This document shows positions 17,752 through 25,802 of a DNA stretch of 62,977 nucleotides, piece by piece. Below the pieces are notes generated by a model. It was not told the DNA's origin, ran no database searches, and saw nothing but the letters and a program-made list of their open reading frames with translations. The stretch comes from Clostridiales bacterium (lineage in GTDB: Bacteria > Bacillota > Clostridia > Lachnospirales > Lachnospiraceae). Where the stretch lies: the NCBI GenBank assembly GCA_018369015.1, contig JAGZDD010000005.1:1-62977 (forward strand). The letters run 5' to 3'. Position numbers and translations under genes: made by a program. Within the stretch, counting starts at the first letter, position 1. Each line of letters opens with the position of its first letter.

Positions 17752-18202
17752 GAGATTCCTCACTTCCTAAATAGTTCAAAGTGTCCAGCGCCGAAACGGT
17801 ATGGAAGCTGATCTGATGCGTCGGGTGATTAAATTTTACAAGCTCCCAAAATGCCGCTCTTGAAATCTTGCCGTCAATAAAATTCTGGACATAATTAAAA
17901 ATCACATCGTCTGCCATCGGACCTTCAACAATATCCCAGGCATGTCCACGGCCTAACCGGCAGGAAACAATAAAATCCAGCCATTGTTCTGTCATCGTAT
18001 CAAATTTTAAATAGTTCAGTGCAGCGTCCGGGATATATTCATAAAGATTAACGTAGCCTTTGCCGCAAAATCGGGTCGCCCAGCGCTCTGCCTGTGATTT
18101 ATATCGAGTACAGTAAAATCCAAAGTAAAAGTCCTTGTTATATCTGGCTTTTCTGATCTCAGGATATTGTACAATGACCTGGCTTCCATGATATAAAATC
18201 AA
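17735..18202 (-). CDS. DUF3990 protein, ADP-ribosyltransferase-like, inside the cas operon
   Basis: A 155-residue DUF3990 protein: LYHGSQVIV at the start, FGFYCTRYKSQAERWATRF (residues 27-45), YVNLYEY, QWLDFIVSCR, WDIVEGPMADD and ISFHTVSALDTLNYL at the end. DUF3990 belongs to the ADP-ribosyltransferase fold group, with His5 and Tyr30 in positions expected for NAD binding; a catalytic Glu is not certain. It starts at TTG (18202) after AGGAGGG, a weak start typical of tightly limited products. It has its own promoter and lies between cas3 and cas5c, where type I-C operons normally have nothing. A toxin role is inferred. Confidence 0.75.
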   Translation of the reverse strand: MILYHGSQVIVQYPEIRKARYNKDFYFGFYCTRYKSQAERWATRFCGKGYVNLYEYIPDAALNYLKFDTMTEQWLDFIVSCRLGRGHAWDIVEGPMADDVIFNYVQNFIDGKISRAAFWELVKFNHPTHQISFHTVSALDTLNYLGSEESHGGKK

Positions 18203-18252
18203 ATAGTTATCCCTCCTATATATTTTTAATTTTCATTTTTTGTTATAATTAC

Positions 18253-18281
18253 ATATTAACATTCGCCTATACCTTTATCAA
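18253..18281 (-). promoter_or_regulatory. Promoter of the DUF3990-cas operon
   Basis: Minus-strand TTGATA (18281-18276), 17 bp, TAATAT (18258-18253) is a near-consensus vegetative promoter, starting transcription near 18246. It drives the DUF3990 gene and probably cas5c onward, since no clear terminator lies between them. Confidence 0.75.
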
Positions 18282-18330
18282 CAGTCCAGTTACGCTTTTA
18301 CTTCTTCTGTATCTGTGATATATTAATTAT

Positions 18331-18422
18331 ATCTTTTGATGAAAATCAAATGCGGATTGAAATATTTGGTTTTATTATAAAGCCAAGATTGGGGCTGCCG
18401 CACTAAATTTTCCGACAGCCCC
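18331..18422 (+). ncRNA. Putative CreR-like RNA with CRISPR-repeat handle
   Basis: Plus-strand order: candidate promoter TTTACT-16 bp-TATATT (18297-18324); hairpin TTTGAT-GAAA-ATCAAA (18335-18350); TGCGGATTGAAAT (18351-18363), a 13-nt exact match to the 3' end of the mini-array repeat; a 27-nt spacer-like stretch (18364-18390); hairpin GGGGCTG / CAGCCCC (18391-18422). The hairpin-plus-handle layout mimics a processed type I-C crRNA 5' end. It is divergent from the DUF3990 promoter. Expression is unproven. Confidence 0.5.
18391..18422. terminator. Hairpin between cas3 and the DUF3990 module
   Basis: GGGGCTG / CAGCCCC arms just after the cas3 stop. TTT follows on the plus strand and there is no T-run on the minus strand, so it may end the putative plus-strand RNA better than the cas3 transcript. 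It separates cas3 from the rest of the cas genes. Confidence 0.5.
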
Positions 18423-18423
18423 T

Positions 18424-20562
18424 TTAAAACATAATCGCCTGCCCCAGCTCAATATTCAAATCTAAGCCCATATCCTGTGTATACTGCTCTGCTTTTGTCA
18501 GGACAAAAAAGTCCTGTGCAGCCTCGTCCATTGGCTTTACCATGACCCCCTGCATTTTATCTAAATCCTGCTCATAAACATTGATACAGTACTGTCCTGC
18601 TTCCCTGAAAAGCTTCTTAGTTACTCCCTTACACCGGATGTCCTCTAAAATTTGTTTAGCCCGGTCTTCTATTGGAATAAAAATCGTTTTTGTTTTTTCA
18701 TCAATCAGCTTAAATGCTTTGGCTGCTGTCGCAAATCGAAAGTCCCCCATATGAAACATTTCCAATATATTTTTCTTATCCAGGTTTTCGCCGCGAAAAT
18801 GGTAAAGCCTGGAAAAATAGTCATGGATAACTTGTAGTTCCTCCAAATCCTTATGTCCGGCAAGCAGGCTTTTCGTCACAGCGATTTGCTGACTCTGGCC
18901 CGGAACAGATTCTTTTCCTTCCAATGTAAAAATATATGTGTAGCTTTCTTCCAAGTTTCTTCTTCCGTCACGGTTGCATCTCCCGGCAGCCTGGATGATC
19001 GAATCAGCCCCCGCTAACTGCCTGTACACGGCGGCAAAGTCTAAATCTACTCCGGCCTCTACCAGGCTTGTGGAAATAACAATACATTTTTGGCCTGTTT
19101 TCAGATTTTTACGAATTTCCTCAAGTATGCGTTTTCTATGAAGAGGGTACATCGTTGTCGAAAGATGGTATACGCCTTCTCCCTTGAGCTGTTGATAAAT
19201 TTTTTGTGTTCTTTTTTTTGTATTTAATATACAAAGCGCCTGTTTTTCATTTAAAAGCAGTTCAATTAACTGTTCCTCCGACATCATTCCAAGATTTTTA
19301 ATGGAACTGCGTTTGAAAAAACGAAATTGTTCTTCCATTCTCGGGCACAATTCCGCAGCCTGCATATCTGCGGGAAAAAATTCCTTAAGGGCTGGCTGAG
19401 TTGCTGTACATAAAACCCCGGTACAGCCATAGTAGCGTAAGAGCTGCGAAATTATAGCCACACACGGCTTCAAATAATCACCGGGAAGCATTTGTGCTTC
19501 ATCAAAAATAACTACACTATTCGCAATATTATGAAGCTTTCGGCATTTCGATGATTTATTAGAAAATAGCGACTCAAAAAACTGCACATTCGTTGTCACA
19601 ACAACCGGCTTATCCCAATTCTCAGCAGCTAACTGCATGGTTTTTAGTTCCTCAGAGCTATCATAATCCACATTGCAGTGATTTTCTAAAACATTGGTAT
19701 CGCCGAGAATATCTCCAAAGACTTTCGCGTTTTGCTCAATAATGCTTGTATAGGGAATGACATAAATAATTCTCTCCATCTTATGATATACGGCATGTTC
19801 TAATGCAAACGCCAGGGATGCTACGGTCTTACCGCCTCCCGTGGGAACCGTCAGACGGTACAATCCTTTGGAACGCTTCCCCATTGCCATACAATTTTTC
19901 AGTATTTCCGTCCGCCGCCCATTAATCGAACAACCATCTGTATTTTTAAGCCAGGGTTCAATATGTCGTTTTAATCGTTCCAAAAGAGTTGCCATGGAAT
20001 CGCCCGGCGTCCGTATACTTTTTCTTCCATTCATAAAGTATTCTGTATCAAGAAAATCCGCATCAACCAAACAGGAATAAAGCATCCGTATAAAGGTTGC
20101 CGAAAAAAGCCCTGGATTTTCTCCCGGAACAGGCGAAAATCCAGGAGCCTTTACTTCAGGGGTTGTAATTTCATTCGCATACGCACTATAATCCTTGAGC
20201 TTCTTTTTCATGCGTCCGCACATCGTTTTATCTGAACCCGAATCCACAGTTTCGCCAGTGTCTGGCAATCCTGCATGATGACCTGCAATACAGTACGCCA
20301 ACATTTGATAAGCCATCCCCGGCTGTTTCCAGCAAAGTTGTGCCCCCGCAGTCGCGTGATCGACCTTTTCCGGGCTTCCAAAAAGCCTTTTCTGAAATTC
20401 AAAAGAGTATTTTCCTATGTCATGGAGAAGCCCGGCGCAATACCCCATAGAAGCAGCGCCAAATGCCTGCGCAAATGCACTTGCCAAATTGGCTGTGCCT
20501 TCTGCATGTTCTCTGACAGTTTGCTCATCGCCCTGCTCTGTAATATGTGCTAAATATGCCAT
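18424..20562 (-). CDS. cas3: Cas3 nuclease-helicase (type I-C)
   Basis: A 712-residue HD-helicase fusion. The HD nuclease is N-terminal (VREHAEGTANLASAF, GLLHDIGKYSFEFQ, CIAGHHAGLPD). The SF2 helicase follows: VPTGGGKTVASLAF (Walker A, about residue 243), VVIFDEAQMLP (DEAD-like box), LCTATQPAL (motif III) and QAAGRCNRDGR (motif VI). It degrades DNA after Cascade recruits it. AAGGAG precedes the ATG, and a two-repeat CRISPR mini-array sits 21 bp upstream, so cas3 is probably transcribed from leader 2. Confidence 0.97.
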   Translation of the reverse strand: MAYLAHITEQGDEQTVREHAEGTANLASAFAQAFGAASMGYCAGLLHDIGKYSFEFQKRLFGSPEKVDHATAGAQLCWKQPGMAYQMLAYCIAGHHAGLPDTGETVDSGSDKTMCGRMKKKLKDYSAYANEITTPEVKAPGFSPVPGENPGLFSATFIRMLYSCLVDADFLDTEYFMNGRKSIRTPGDSMATLLERLKRHIEPWLKNTDGCSINGRRTEILKNCMAMGKRSKGLYRLTVPTGGGKTVASLAFALEHAVYHKMERIIYVIPYTSIIEQNAKVFGDILGDTNVLENHCNVDYDSSEELKTMQLAAENWDKPVVVTTNVQFFESLFSNKSSKCRKLHNIANSVVIFDEAQMLPGDYLKPCVAIISQLLRYYGCTGVLCTATQPALKEFFPADMQAAELCPRMEEQFRFFKRSSIKNLGMMSEEQLIELLLNEKQALCILNTKKRTQKIYQQLKGEGVYHLSTTMYPLHRKRILEEIRKNLKTGQKCIVISTSLVEAGVDLDFAAVYRQLAGADSIIQAAGRCNRDGRRNLEESYTYIFTLEGKESVPGQSQQIAVTKSLLAGHKDLEELQVIHDYFSRLYHFRGENLDKKNILEMFHMGDFRFATAAKAFKLIDEKTKTIFIPIEDRAKQILEDIRCKGVTKKLFREAGQYCINVYEQDLDKMQGVMVKPMDEAAQDFFVLTKAEQYTQDMGLDLNIELGQAIMF

Positions 20563-20583
20563 AATAATCTCCTTGTTTACCAG

Positions 20584-20684
20584 ATTTCAATCCGCAAGCC
20601 CCTACGCGGAGCTTGACAGACTTTTAACCGGTACATCATTGTGTCCACAAATTTCAATCCTCAAGCCCCTACGCGGAGCTTGAC
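20584..20684 (-). CRISPR. Two-repeat mini-array directly upstream of cas3
   Basis: Two 34-nt repeats (20584-20617 and 20651-20684) flank one 33-nt spacer (20618-20650). The repeats differ from the main array: the stem is AAGCCCC-TACGC-GGAGCTT and base 11 is G or T. The start of the adjoining leader matches leader 1. The orientation is the same as the main array. The mini-array would form the 5' leader of the cas3 message. Confidence 0.93.
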
Positions 20685-21090
20685 AGCAAAAAACACCAAT
20701 TTTTATTGTTCCTTCTTCCAAATAATTATACAATATAACCATACAAAAAAGCCAGCCTCATTTTAATTTTTACCATATAATTGTAACAATTCAGCCCGCG
20801 CCACTCGCAAAGCCGCGCTAACGCGCTTTCCGCCGCTTCGGTTGTTGCTGAACAAGCGGTCTACGCTCCGTTTCGGTCGTTGCTGAACAAGCGCCACCGG
20901 CGCTTAGCAACACCGGCACGCAGCAGCACTAACACTTACCGCCCCTCGCAGCAGTCGCCAAGGTCAAGCGAGCTTGACCTTGGCGACTACCCACGGAAAT
21001 AAAATAATTATCCTATTTATATAAATACTTTTGTGCTTTATTTTGGTGCGAATCTCCCAGGAAATTTCTGTTTACTTTAGCTTAGCACCT
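20685..21090 (-). promoter_or_regulatory. CRISPR leader 2 (interrupted)
   Basis: The proximal block (AGCAAAAA, CCAATTTTTATT, AATAATTATACAATAT) and the distal block (GGTGCGAATCTCCC near 21045, GGAAATTTCTGTTT) are homologous to leader 1. Between them, starting at the same point (GTAACAATTCAGCC, 20786), is a different set of palindromic repeats (CGGTCGTTGCTGAACAAGCG twice; CAAGGTCAAGCGAGCTTGAC then CTTGG). Confidence 0.75.
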
Positions 21091-21184
21091 AAAGGTACAC
21101 CCAATGAATATATATGGCCCCCAATAGCTCCCAGGCCTCTAACACAACAAAGTTCCCAGGTTTTTTCCAGCTCTGAATCAAATT

Positions 21185-21267
21185 CAGCCCATACTCAAGT
21201 CAAATGCCTGCAAGCAGTCACTTGGCTCATTGCTCGCAGGAATAACTCCGCATTTGAGTATAGGCTG
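21185..21267. repeat. Inverted repeat between leader 2 and xylB
   Basis: CAGCCCATACTCAAGTCAAA at 21185 is nearly the inverse of CATTTGAGTATAGGCTG at 21251-21267. It is palindromic and non-coding. The rest of 21091-21359 shows no gene. Confidence 0.5.
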
Positions 21268-21359
21268 AACAGTGGCGGCTAAGCGCCTGTCATCCGCAGG
21301 GTAAAGTCTCAGAACTTCCCCCCTCCTTCCACAGCATAGCCGCTGCATTTTCGTTTTTA

Positions 21360-22829
21360 TTATTGAAGTTTCGGAAACAATTCCTTTACCGCCGGATAAA
21401 TTTTTACAAATTGACGGTATTTCTTCTCATATTTTTCCGTCAGCTCCGGATCCGGCTCTATCGTATCAACCACCTTGACAATCGTCTTAGCCGCTGCCTC
21501 CACCGTTGGATATTCCCCACAGGCGACTGCTGCCAGCATGGCCCCGCCCATCGCCGGGCCTTCCTCAGATTCCAGAAGATCCACCTTTATTCCAAGTACA
21601 TTGGCCATAATCTTGCACCACAGCGGGCTTTTAGCGCCGCCGCCGCAAATTTTTGTACGTTCAATGTTAATCCCCAGTGATTTGGCAACCTCAAAAGAAT
21701 CTCTCATAGCAAACGCTACCCCTTCCAATACAGCCTGAGTCATATCGCTGCGGGTACTGTCCATTGTCAGCCCGATAAAGGTTCCGCGGGCGTCAGGGTC
21801 ATTGTGGGGTGAGCGCTCGCCCATCAGATAGGGCAGGAAAAACACATGATTATCCCCAAGCGCCGTGATTTTCTCCTGCTCCTTTGCATAATCCTTCGTT
21901 CCAATAATATCATCCATCCACCATTTATTGCAGGATGCAGCGCTTAACATACAGCCCATCAAATGATAATGTCCGTCCGCATGGCCGAAAGCATGGAGGG
22001 CATTATTTTCATCAACGCCAAAATTATGGCTGGAAATAAATATCGTACCGCTTGTGCCAAGAGAAATATTACACATTCCGTCACCCACCGTTCCGGTTCC
22101 CACGGCAGCGGCAGCATTATCCCCGGCCCCGGCAGCCACCTTGCAGCCCTCTGGCAGCCCCAGTTCATTGGCAATATCCGCTTTAAGAGTGCCGACAACC
22201 TCATAGCTTTCAAACACCCTGGCAAGCTGCTCTCTGCGGATATGGCAAATATCCAGCATTTCCTCCGACCAGCAGCGGTTTTTCACATCCAGCAGCAACA
22301 TTCCCGAGGCATCCGAAACATCTGTACAATGCACTCCGGTTAATTTATAAGCAATATAATCCTTTGGCAGCATGATCTTAGCAATACGTGAAAAATTTTC
22401 CGGCTCATTTTCTCTGACCCATAAAAGCTTCGGCGCTGTAAAACCCGCAAAGGCGATATTCGCCGTATACTTAGACAGCTTATCTTTGCCAATCACATGA
22501 TTAAGATAATCCACCTCTTTGGCAGTACGCCCGTCATTCCATAAAATGGCCGGACGGATGACCTGGTCTTCCTTATCAAGAATCACAAGCCCGTGCATTT
22601 GTCCGCCGAAGCTGATTCCCGCAACCTGTGACCGGTCGCACTCCTTTGTAAGCTCCCGTATGCCGCAGGCGACAGCCTCCCACCAATCAATAGGATTTTG
22701 CTCCGACCACCCTGGATGTGGAAATGAAATCGGGTATTCCTTTGAAACGATTTTTTTAATTACCCCACTACTATCCATTAACAATAGCTTTGCCGCTGAA
22801 GTTCCTAAATCAATGCCAATAAACAACAT
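21360..22829 (-). CDS. xylB: Xylulokinase
   Basis: A 489-residue FGGY carbohydrate kinase phosphorylating D-xylulose to xylulose 5-phosphate. Signatures: LFIGIDLGTSAAKLLLMD at the N-terminus, ISFPHPGWSEQNP (typical of XylB), GISFGGQMHGLVILD, the catalytic Asp in LWNDGRT, and GGGAKSPLWCKIMANVLG near the C-terminus. AAAGGGGAAAATAAA fixes the ATG at 22829. It is the only xylose-pathway gene seen here; the isomerase-like gene at 25.8 kb may supply its substrate or work on another sugar. Confidence 0.93.
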   Translation of the reverse strand: MLFIGIDLGTSAAKLLLMDSSGVIKKIVSKEYPISFPHPGWSEQNPIDWWEAVACGIRELTKECDRSQVAGISFGGQMHGLVILDKEDQVIRPAILWNDGRTAKEVDYLNHVIGKDKLSKYTANIAFAGFTAPKLLWVRENEPENFSRIAKIMLPKDYIAYKLTGVHCTDVSDASGMLLLDVKNRCWSEEMLDICHIRREQLARVFESYEVVGTLKADIANELGLPEGCKVAAGAGDNAAAAVGTGTVGDGMCNISLGTSGTIFISSHNFGVDENNALHAFGHADGHYHLMGCMLSAASCNKWWMDDIIGTKDYAKEQEKITALGDNHVFFLPYLMGERSPHNDPDARGTFIGLTMDSTRSDMTQAVLEGVAFAMRDSFEVAKSLGINIERTKICGGGAKSPLWCKIMANVLGIKVDLLESEEGPAMGGAMLAAVACGEYPTVEAAAKTIVKVVDTIEPDPELTEKYEKKYRQFVKIYPAVKELFPKLQ

Positions 22830-22885
22830 TTTATTTTCCCCTTTCCTGATACAATATAATGTTATTGGAGCCAAGTCCAATATCC

Positions 22886-22960
22886 GTAACTATCAGCCAT
22901 ACATCTCGGATCCACGCAGCTAACGCTGCCCGCTGCTAATTTTAAAGTGCTCCGTTTTTA
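22886..22960. repeat. Partial copy of the leader-1 inserted element
   Basis: GTAACTATCAGCCATACATC, TCGGATCCACGCAGCTAACG closely parallels the left part of the element at 10767-10921. It lies upstream of xylB. Confidence 0.65.
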
Positions 22961-22981
22961 TCCTTAGAAAAGACATTTTTC

Positions 22982-23172
22982 GTAACAGTTCAGCCAGGTC
23001 TGCACACTTGCTGCTTTGTACGCTTTCTCACTAGGCTCGAAAACACCGCGCCAAGAGTTCAATGTGTGCGCTGACCGTCAGAAAGTAAAACAGGCGTGCA
23101 AAAATCCCATCGCCGCAGGCGATTTTTAATGGATTTTTGCAGGTAACAGTTCAGCATAGCTGAACTGTTTAC
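22982..23172. mobile_element. MITE-like element, copy 1, at the 3' end of lysR
   Basis: 191 bp bounded by GTAACAGTTCAGC and its inverse CTGAACTGTTTAC. The flanking 8-mers are CATTTTTC and TATTTTTC (7 of 8 identical). The inside (TTTCTGACGGTCAGCGC, GGATTTTTGCAG in one orientation) recurs at 57161 and 30551. It supplies the last codons and stop of the lysR gene. Confidence 0.8.
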
Positions 23173-24058
23173 TATTTTTCTTATCCACAAAAAATATTTC
23201 CGTAAATATCCCCCGCAGCGGATTATCATTATCTCTATGCCATGCCAAGCTAAGGCTAGGGTCGCTAATAATATCTGTATTAAGAAATCTCACTGACGGA
23301 TTATTTCTCAAAATATTTCTTGAATCTAAAATACACACGCCAACGCCAGCTTCCACCCAAAGCATTTCTTCCTGAATAGATGAAGCATAACGGATATTTG
23401 GATGGACGCCTGCTTTGTAAAGCGCTTCCTTAATAAGCCTTGGCGACATTTCCGAGTCCTCCTCGGAAACCATAATAAATACATCTTTTTCAAAATCCTC
23501 AAGGGTCACAAAATTTTTCTCTGCCATAGGATGGTTTTTATGGACAACCACATGATCCCTTGTTTTTTCAATCACCCTGTAACAAATATTTTCCCTGTAA
23601 GCCACATCAAATTTCAAGGTAATGATTAAATCCAGCTCGTTATCATATAAACGCTGAATCAGTCCGTTAAAGCTGTAATTTCTCAGCGCAATTTCTACAT
23701 TCGGGTAATGCGCGGCAAAATGCCTGAGCGTTTCCGGAAACAAATCGCCAACCCCGGCGCCGTCCAAAATACCAATATTAATTGTTCCTGAAAGCCCTTT
23801 AAAGCTCTGCTTTGCCTGAAATACAGCTTCCTGATAGGCGTCATAAATCACCTGGAATTTTTCAAGTAAAATCCGGCCCGCGGGCGTCAGGCGCACGTTG
23901 CGGCCTGTGCGTATAAAAAGCTGGAGATTCAGTTCCTTTTCCATAGACAAAATCTGACGGCTAAGAGCCGGCTGAGTAATATAAAGCTGATCTGCCGCCT
24001 TTGTAAAGTTCTGGCACCTGGCCGCTGTTACAAAATATTTAATCTGTATAAAATTCAT
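23126..24058 (-). CDS. LysR family transcriptional regulator
   Basis: A 310-residue LysR regulator: N-terminal winged HTH (MNFIQIKYFVTAARCQNFTK, AADQLYITQPALSRQILSME) and a periplasmic-binding-type effector domain (GTINIGILDGAGVGDLFPET, LDLIITLKFD). The last 12 residues (FSYAELLPAKIH) are encoded by an inserted repeat element, so the native C-terminus has been replaced. The target is unknown; its position near the divergent UROD-like gene makes that gene a candidate. Confidence 0.92.
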   Translation of the reverse strand: MNFIQIKYFVTAARCQNFTKAADQLYITQPALSRQILSMEKELNLQLFIRTGRNVRLTPAGRILLEKFQVIYDAYQEAVFQAKQSFKGLSGTINIGILDGAGVGDLFPETLRHFAAHYPNVEIALRNYSFNGLIQRLYDNELDLIITLKFDVAYRENICYRVIEKTRDHVVVHKNHPMAEKNFVTLEDFEKDVFIMVSEEDSEMSPRLIKEALYKAGVHPNIRYASSIQEEMLWVEAGVGVCILDSRNILRNNPSVRFLNTDIISDPSLSLAWHRDNDNPLRGIFTEIFFVDKKNSKQFSYAELLPAKIH

Positions 24059-24438
24059 TTCGCGCTCTCCCTGGCTTATTTACGGCCTATGTCCATGCCT
24101 TCCTTCCGGCAAATGTCCGCCTGCCCGGACAGGAAGCTCCCCAGCCGCTGCCGGCCAAGCGACGCTGGCGCTTGGCAACACTAGCTCTTATCGGCATTGG
24201 CGGCCTGACCGCCCCCACAATCGCCAATAATTATTATCCTCATAATAAAATTGCATGAACCCATTGCTTTTTTGCATTGGTTTAAAACTCTATATACCAC
24301 TACAATGATGTTAGGAGCAAAATTCCTTTTGCCCACGACGCCTTTACAGTCAAACAAACTTTTATGCAACCGTTCAGCGCGGTTGAACGGTTGCCGCCCA
24401 TTAATTCTGCTGGTCTATATGTTAAGGAGGTTTACACA
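24059..24438. other. lysR-UROD divergent intergenic region
   Basis: It contains a GC-rich repeat fragment near 24130-24215 (CGACGCTGGCGCTTGGCAAC), an AT-rich stretch, and a hairpin CAACCGTTCA-GCGCGGT-TGAACGGTTG (24367-24393) that resembles the end hairpins of the MITE family. AAGGAGG at 24425 serves the downstream gene. No coding frame is supported. Confidence 0.5.
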
Positions 24439-25545
24439 ATGACAAAATATGAACAAAATCTTGAACGTATCAAAAAGGCGGTTGCTTTTGAACCGGTGGA
24501 CCGCGTTCCTGTAGCTCCCTGCGCCAATGCCTACTATGCCAAAGCGTGCAAAATGCCCCTAAAAAACTACATCACCGACTTTGACGCCGCCTGTACAGTG
24601 AACCTTAAATGCCATGATGACATGGACGCTGACGCCACGCAAAATACGATCTTCTCCCCCTTCCTCCTTCCCGCCCAGTGGCTTTCCCAAATTGCCACGC
24701 CGGGCAATGAGCTTGGGGATGATGACATGTGGCAGATTGTTGAAAAATCAGATTTTATGAAACAGGAGGAATACCAGGTCATTCTGGATAAAGGCTTTGA
24801 ATACTTTTTTGAGAAATTTAAAAAGGAACGCCTTAATGACAATAACGCCCGCCTTGAAACCTTCTTCGCTGCTCTTCCAACAGCGAACCAACGGTTTTAT
24901 GACGCTGGCTATCCCTGTATTGCTGACTTTCTGATGATTACACCTTTTGAATTTTTCTGCGGCGGCCGCGGCCTGGAAAATTTCTTTGCCGATGATCTTT
25001 TTGAAGAACCCGATATGATGGACGCGGTTTTCCAAAAAACAATGGAGTATACCATGAAAACCTACCAGGCACAGATGGACGCCCTCCATCCTATTGGCGT
25101 TTGGATCGGCGGCTGGCGCACCTCTCCGCAAATGCTTTCCCCGAACCTTTGGGAACGCTTTGTATGGCCATATTTCAAGCAATATGCCGACCTGTGCTTT
25201 AAAAACAACGTCATTCCTACCTTCCACCTGGATTCCTGCTGGGATCTGGCGATTGACCGTTTCCTGGAAATGCCGGCAAAAAAATGTATCCTTGCCCTTG
25301 ACGGTACGACAGATATACGCCGCGCACGCAAAATCCTTGGCGACCACATGTGTATTCTCGGCGATGTTCCTGCACAGCTTCTGGCCTTTGGCACTTATGA
25401 TGACGTCTATAAATATGTTACCGATGTTATCGACGACATCGGCCCCATAGGCTATATCGCAGCGTCCGGCTGCGACATTCCTTCCAACGCAAAGCCGGAA
25501 TGTGTTAAAGCTATGGCCGATGCCGCCCACAATTACATTAAGTAA
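24439..25545 (+). CDS. Uroporphyrinogen decarboxylase (URO-D) family protein
   Basis: A 368-residue URO-D-fold TIM-barrel protein (YEQNLERIKKAVAFEPVDRV at the start; HLDSCWDLAIDRFLEMPAKK; LGDVPAQLLAFGTYDDVYKY; AASGCDIPSNAKPECVKAM at the end). This branch contains methyltransferases acting on corrinoid proteins (MtaA/CmuA-like) rather than haem enzymes; no haem genes are nearby. AAGGAGG sets the ATG at 24439. No corrinoid protein gene is adjacent, so the substrate is unknown. Confidence 0.85.
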   Translation: MTKYEQNLERIKKAVAFEPVDRVPVAPCANAYYAKACKMPLKNYITDFDAACTVNLKCHDDMDADATQNTIFSPFLLPAQWLSQIATPGNELGDDDMWQIVEKSDFMKQEEYQVILDKGFEYFFEKFKKERLNDNNARLETFFAALPTANQRFYDAGYPCIADFLMITPFEFFCGGRGLENFFADDLFEEPDMMDAVFQKTMEYTMKTYQAQMDALHPIGVWIGGWRTSPQMLSPNLWERFVWPYFKQYADLCFKNNVIPTFHLDSCWDLAIDRFLEMPAKKCILALDGTTDIRRARKILGDHMCILGDVPAQLLAFGTYDDVYKYVTDVIDDIGPIGYIAASGCDIPSNAKPECVKAMADAAHNYIK

Positions 25546-25592
25546 ACAGTGTCCGCGCCGCGCGGCCTTGTTCCCGGCACTGTTTAAATATA

Positions 25593-25626
25593 CCCCAGGC
25601 ACATACATTGCCTGGGGCATATTTTT
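25593..25626 (+). terminator. Rho-independent terminator after the URO-D gene
   Basis: The stem CCCCAGGCA / TGCCTGGGG, loop CATACAT, followed by CATATTTTTATT. Confidence 0.85.
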
Positions 25627-25644
25627 ATTAGAGCGTAAAGCGTT

Positions 25645-25784
25645 CCGCTTGCACAATTCCCGAGCCTGCGCATGAAAGCCTTAGCACACTCCTGCCTTTG
25701 AGCGGCATGCACATCCGCTTTCACAGCTCCCGGGCCTGCGCTCGAAAGTCTTAGCGCTCTCCTGCCTTTGAGCGGCATGCGCGG
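25645..25784. repeat. 70-bp tandem duplication
   Basis: Two units starting CCGCTT at 25645 and 25715, each with CCTGCCTTTGAGCGGCATGC. Identity is high (roughly 55-60 of 70 by eye). It lies between two convergent genes and is non-coding. Confidence 0.7.
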
Positions 25785-25802
25785 CCGCACGCCCGCCTGC
25801 CT

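Noticed and set aside
24439..25545. Haem biosynthesis hemE.
   Set aside because: The sequence fits the corrinoid methyltransferase-like branch of the fold and no haem genes are nearby.
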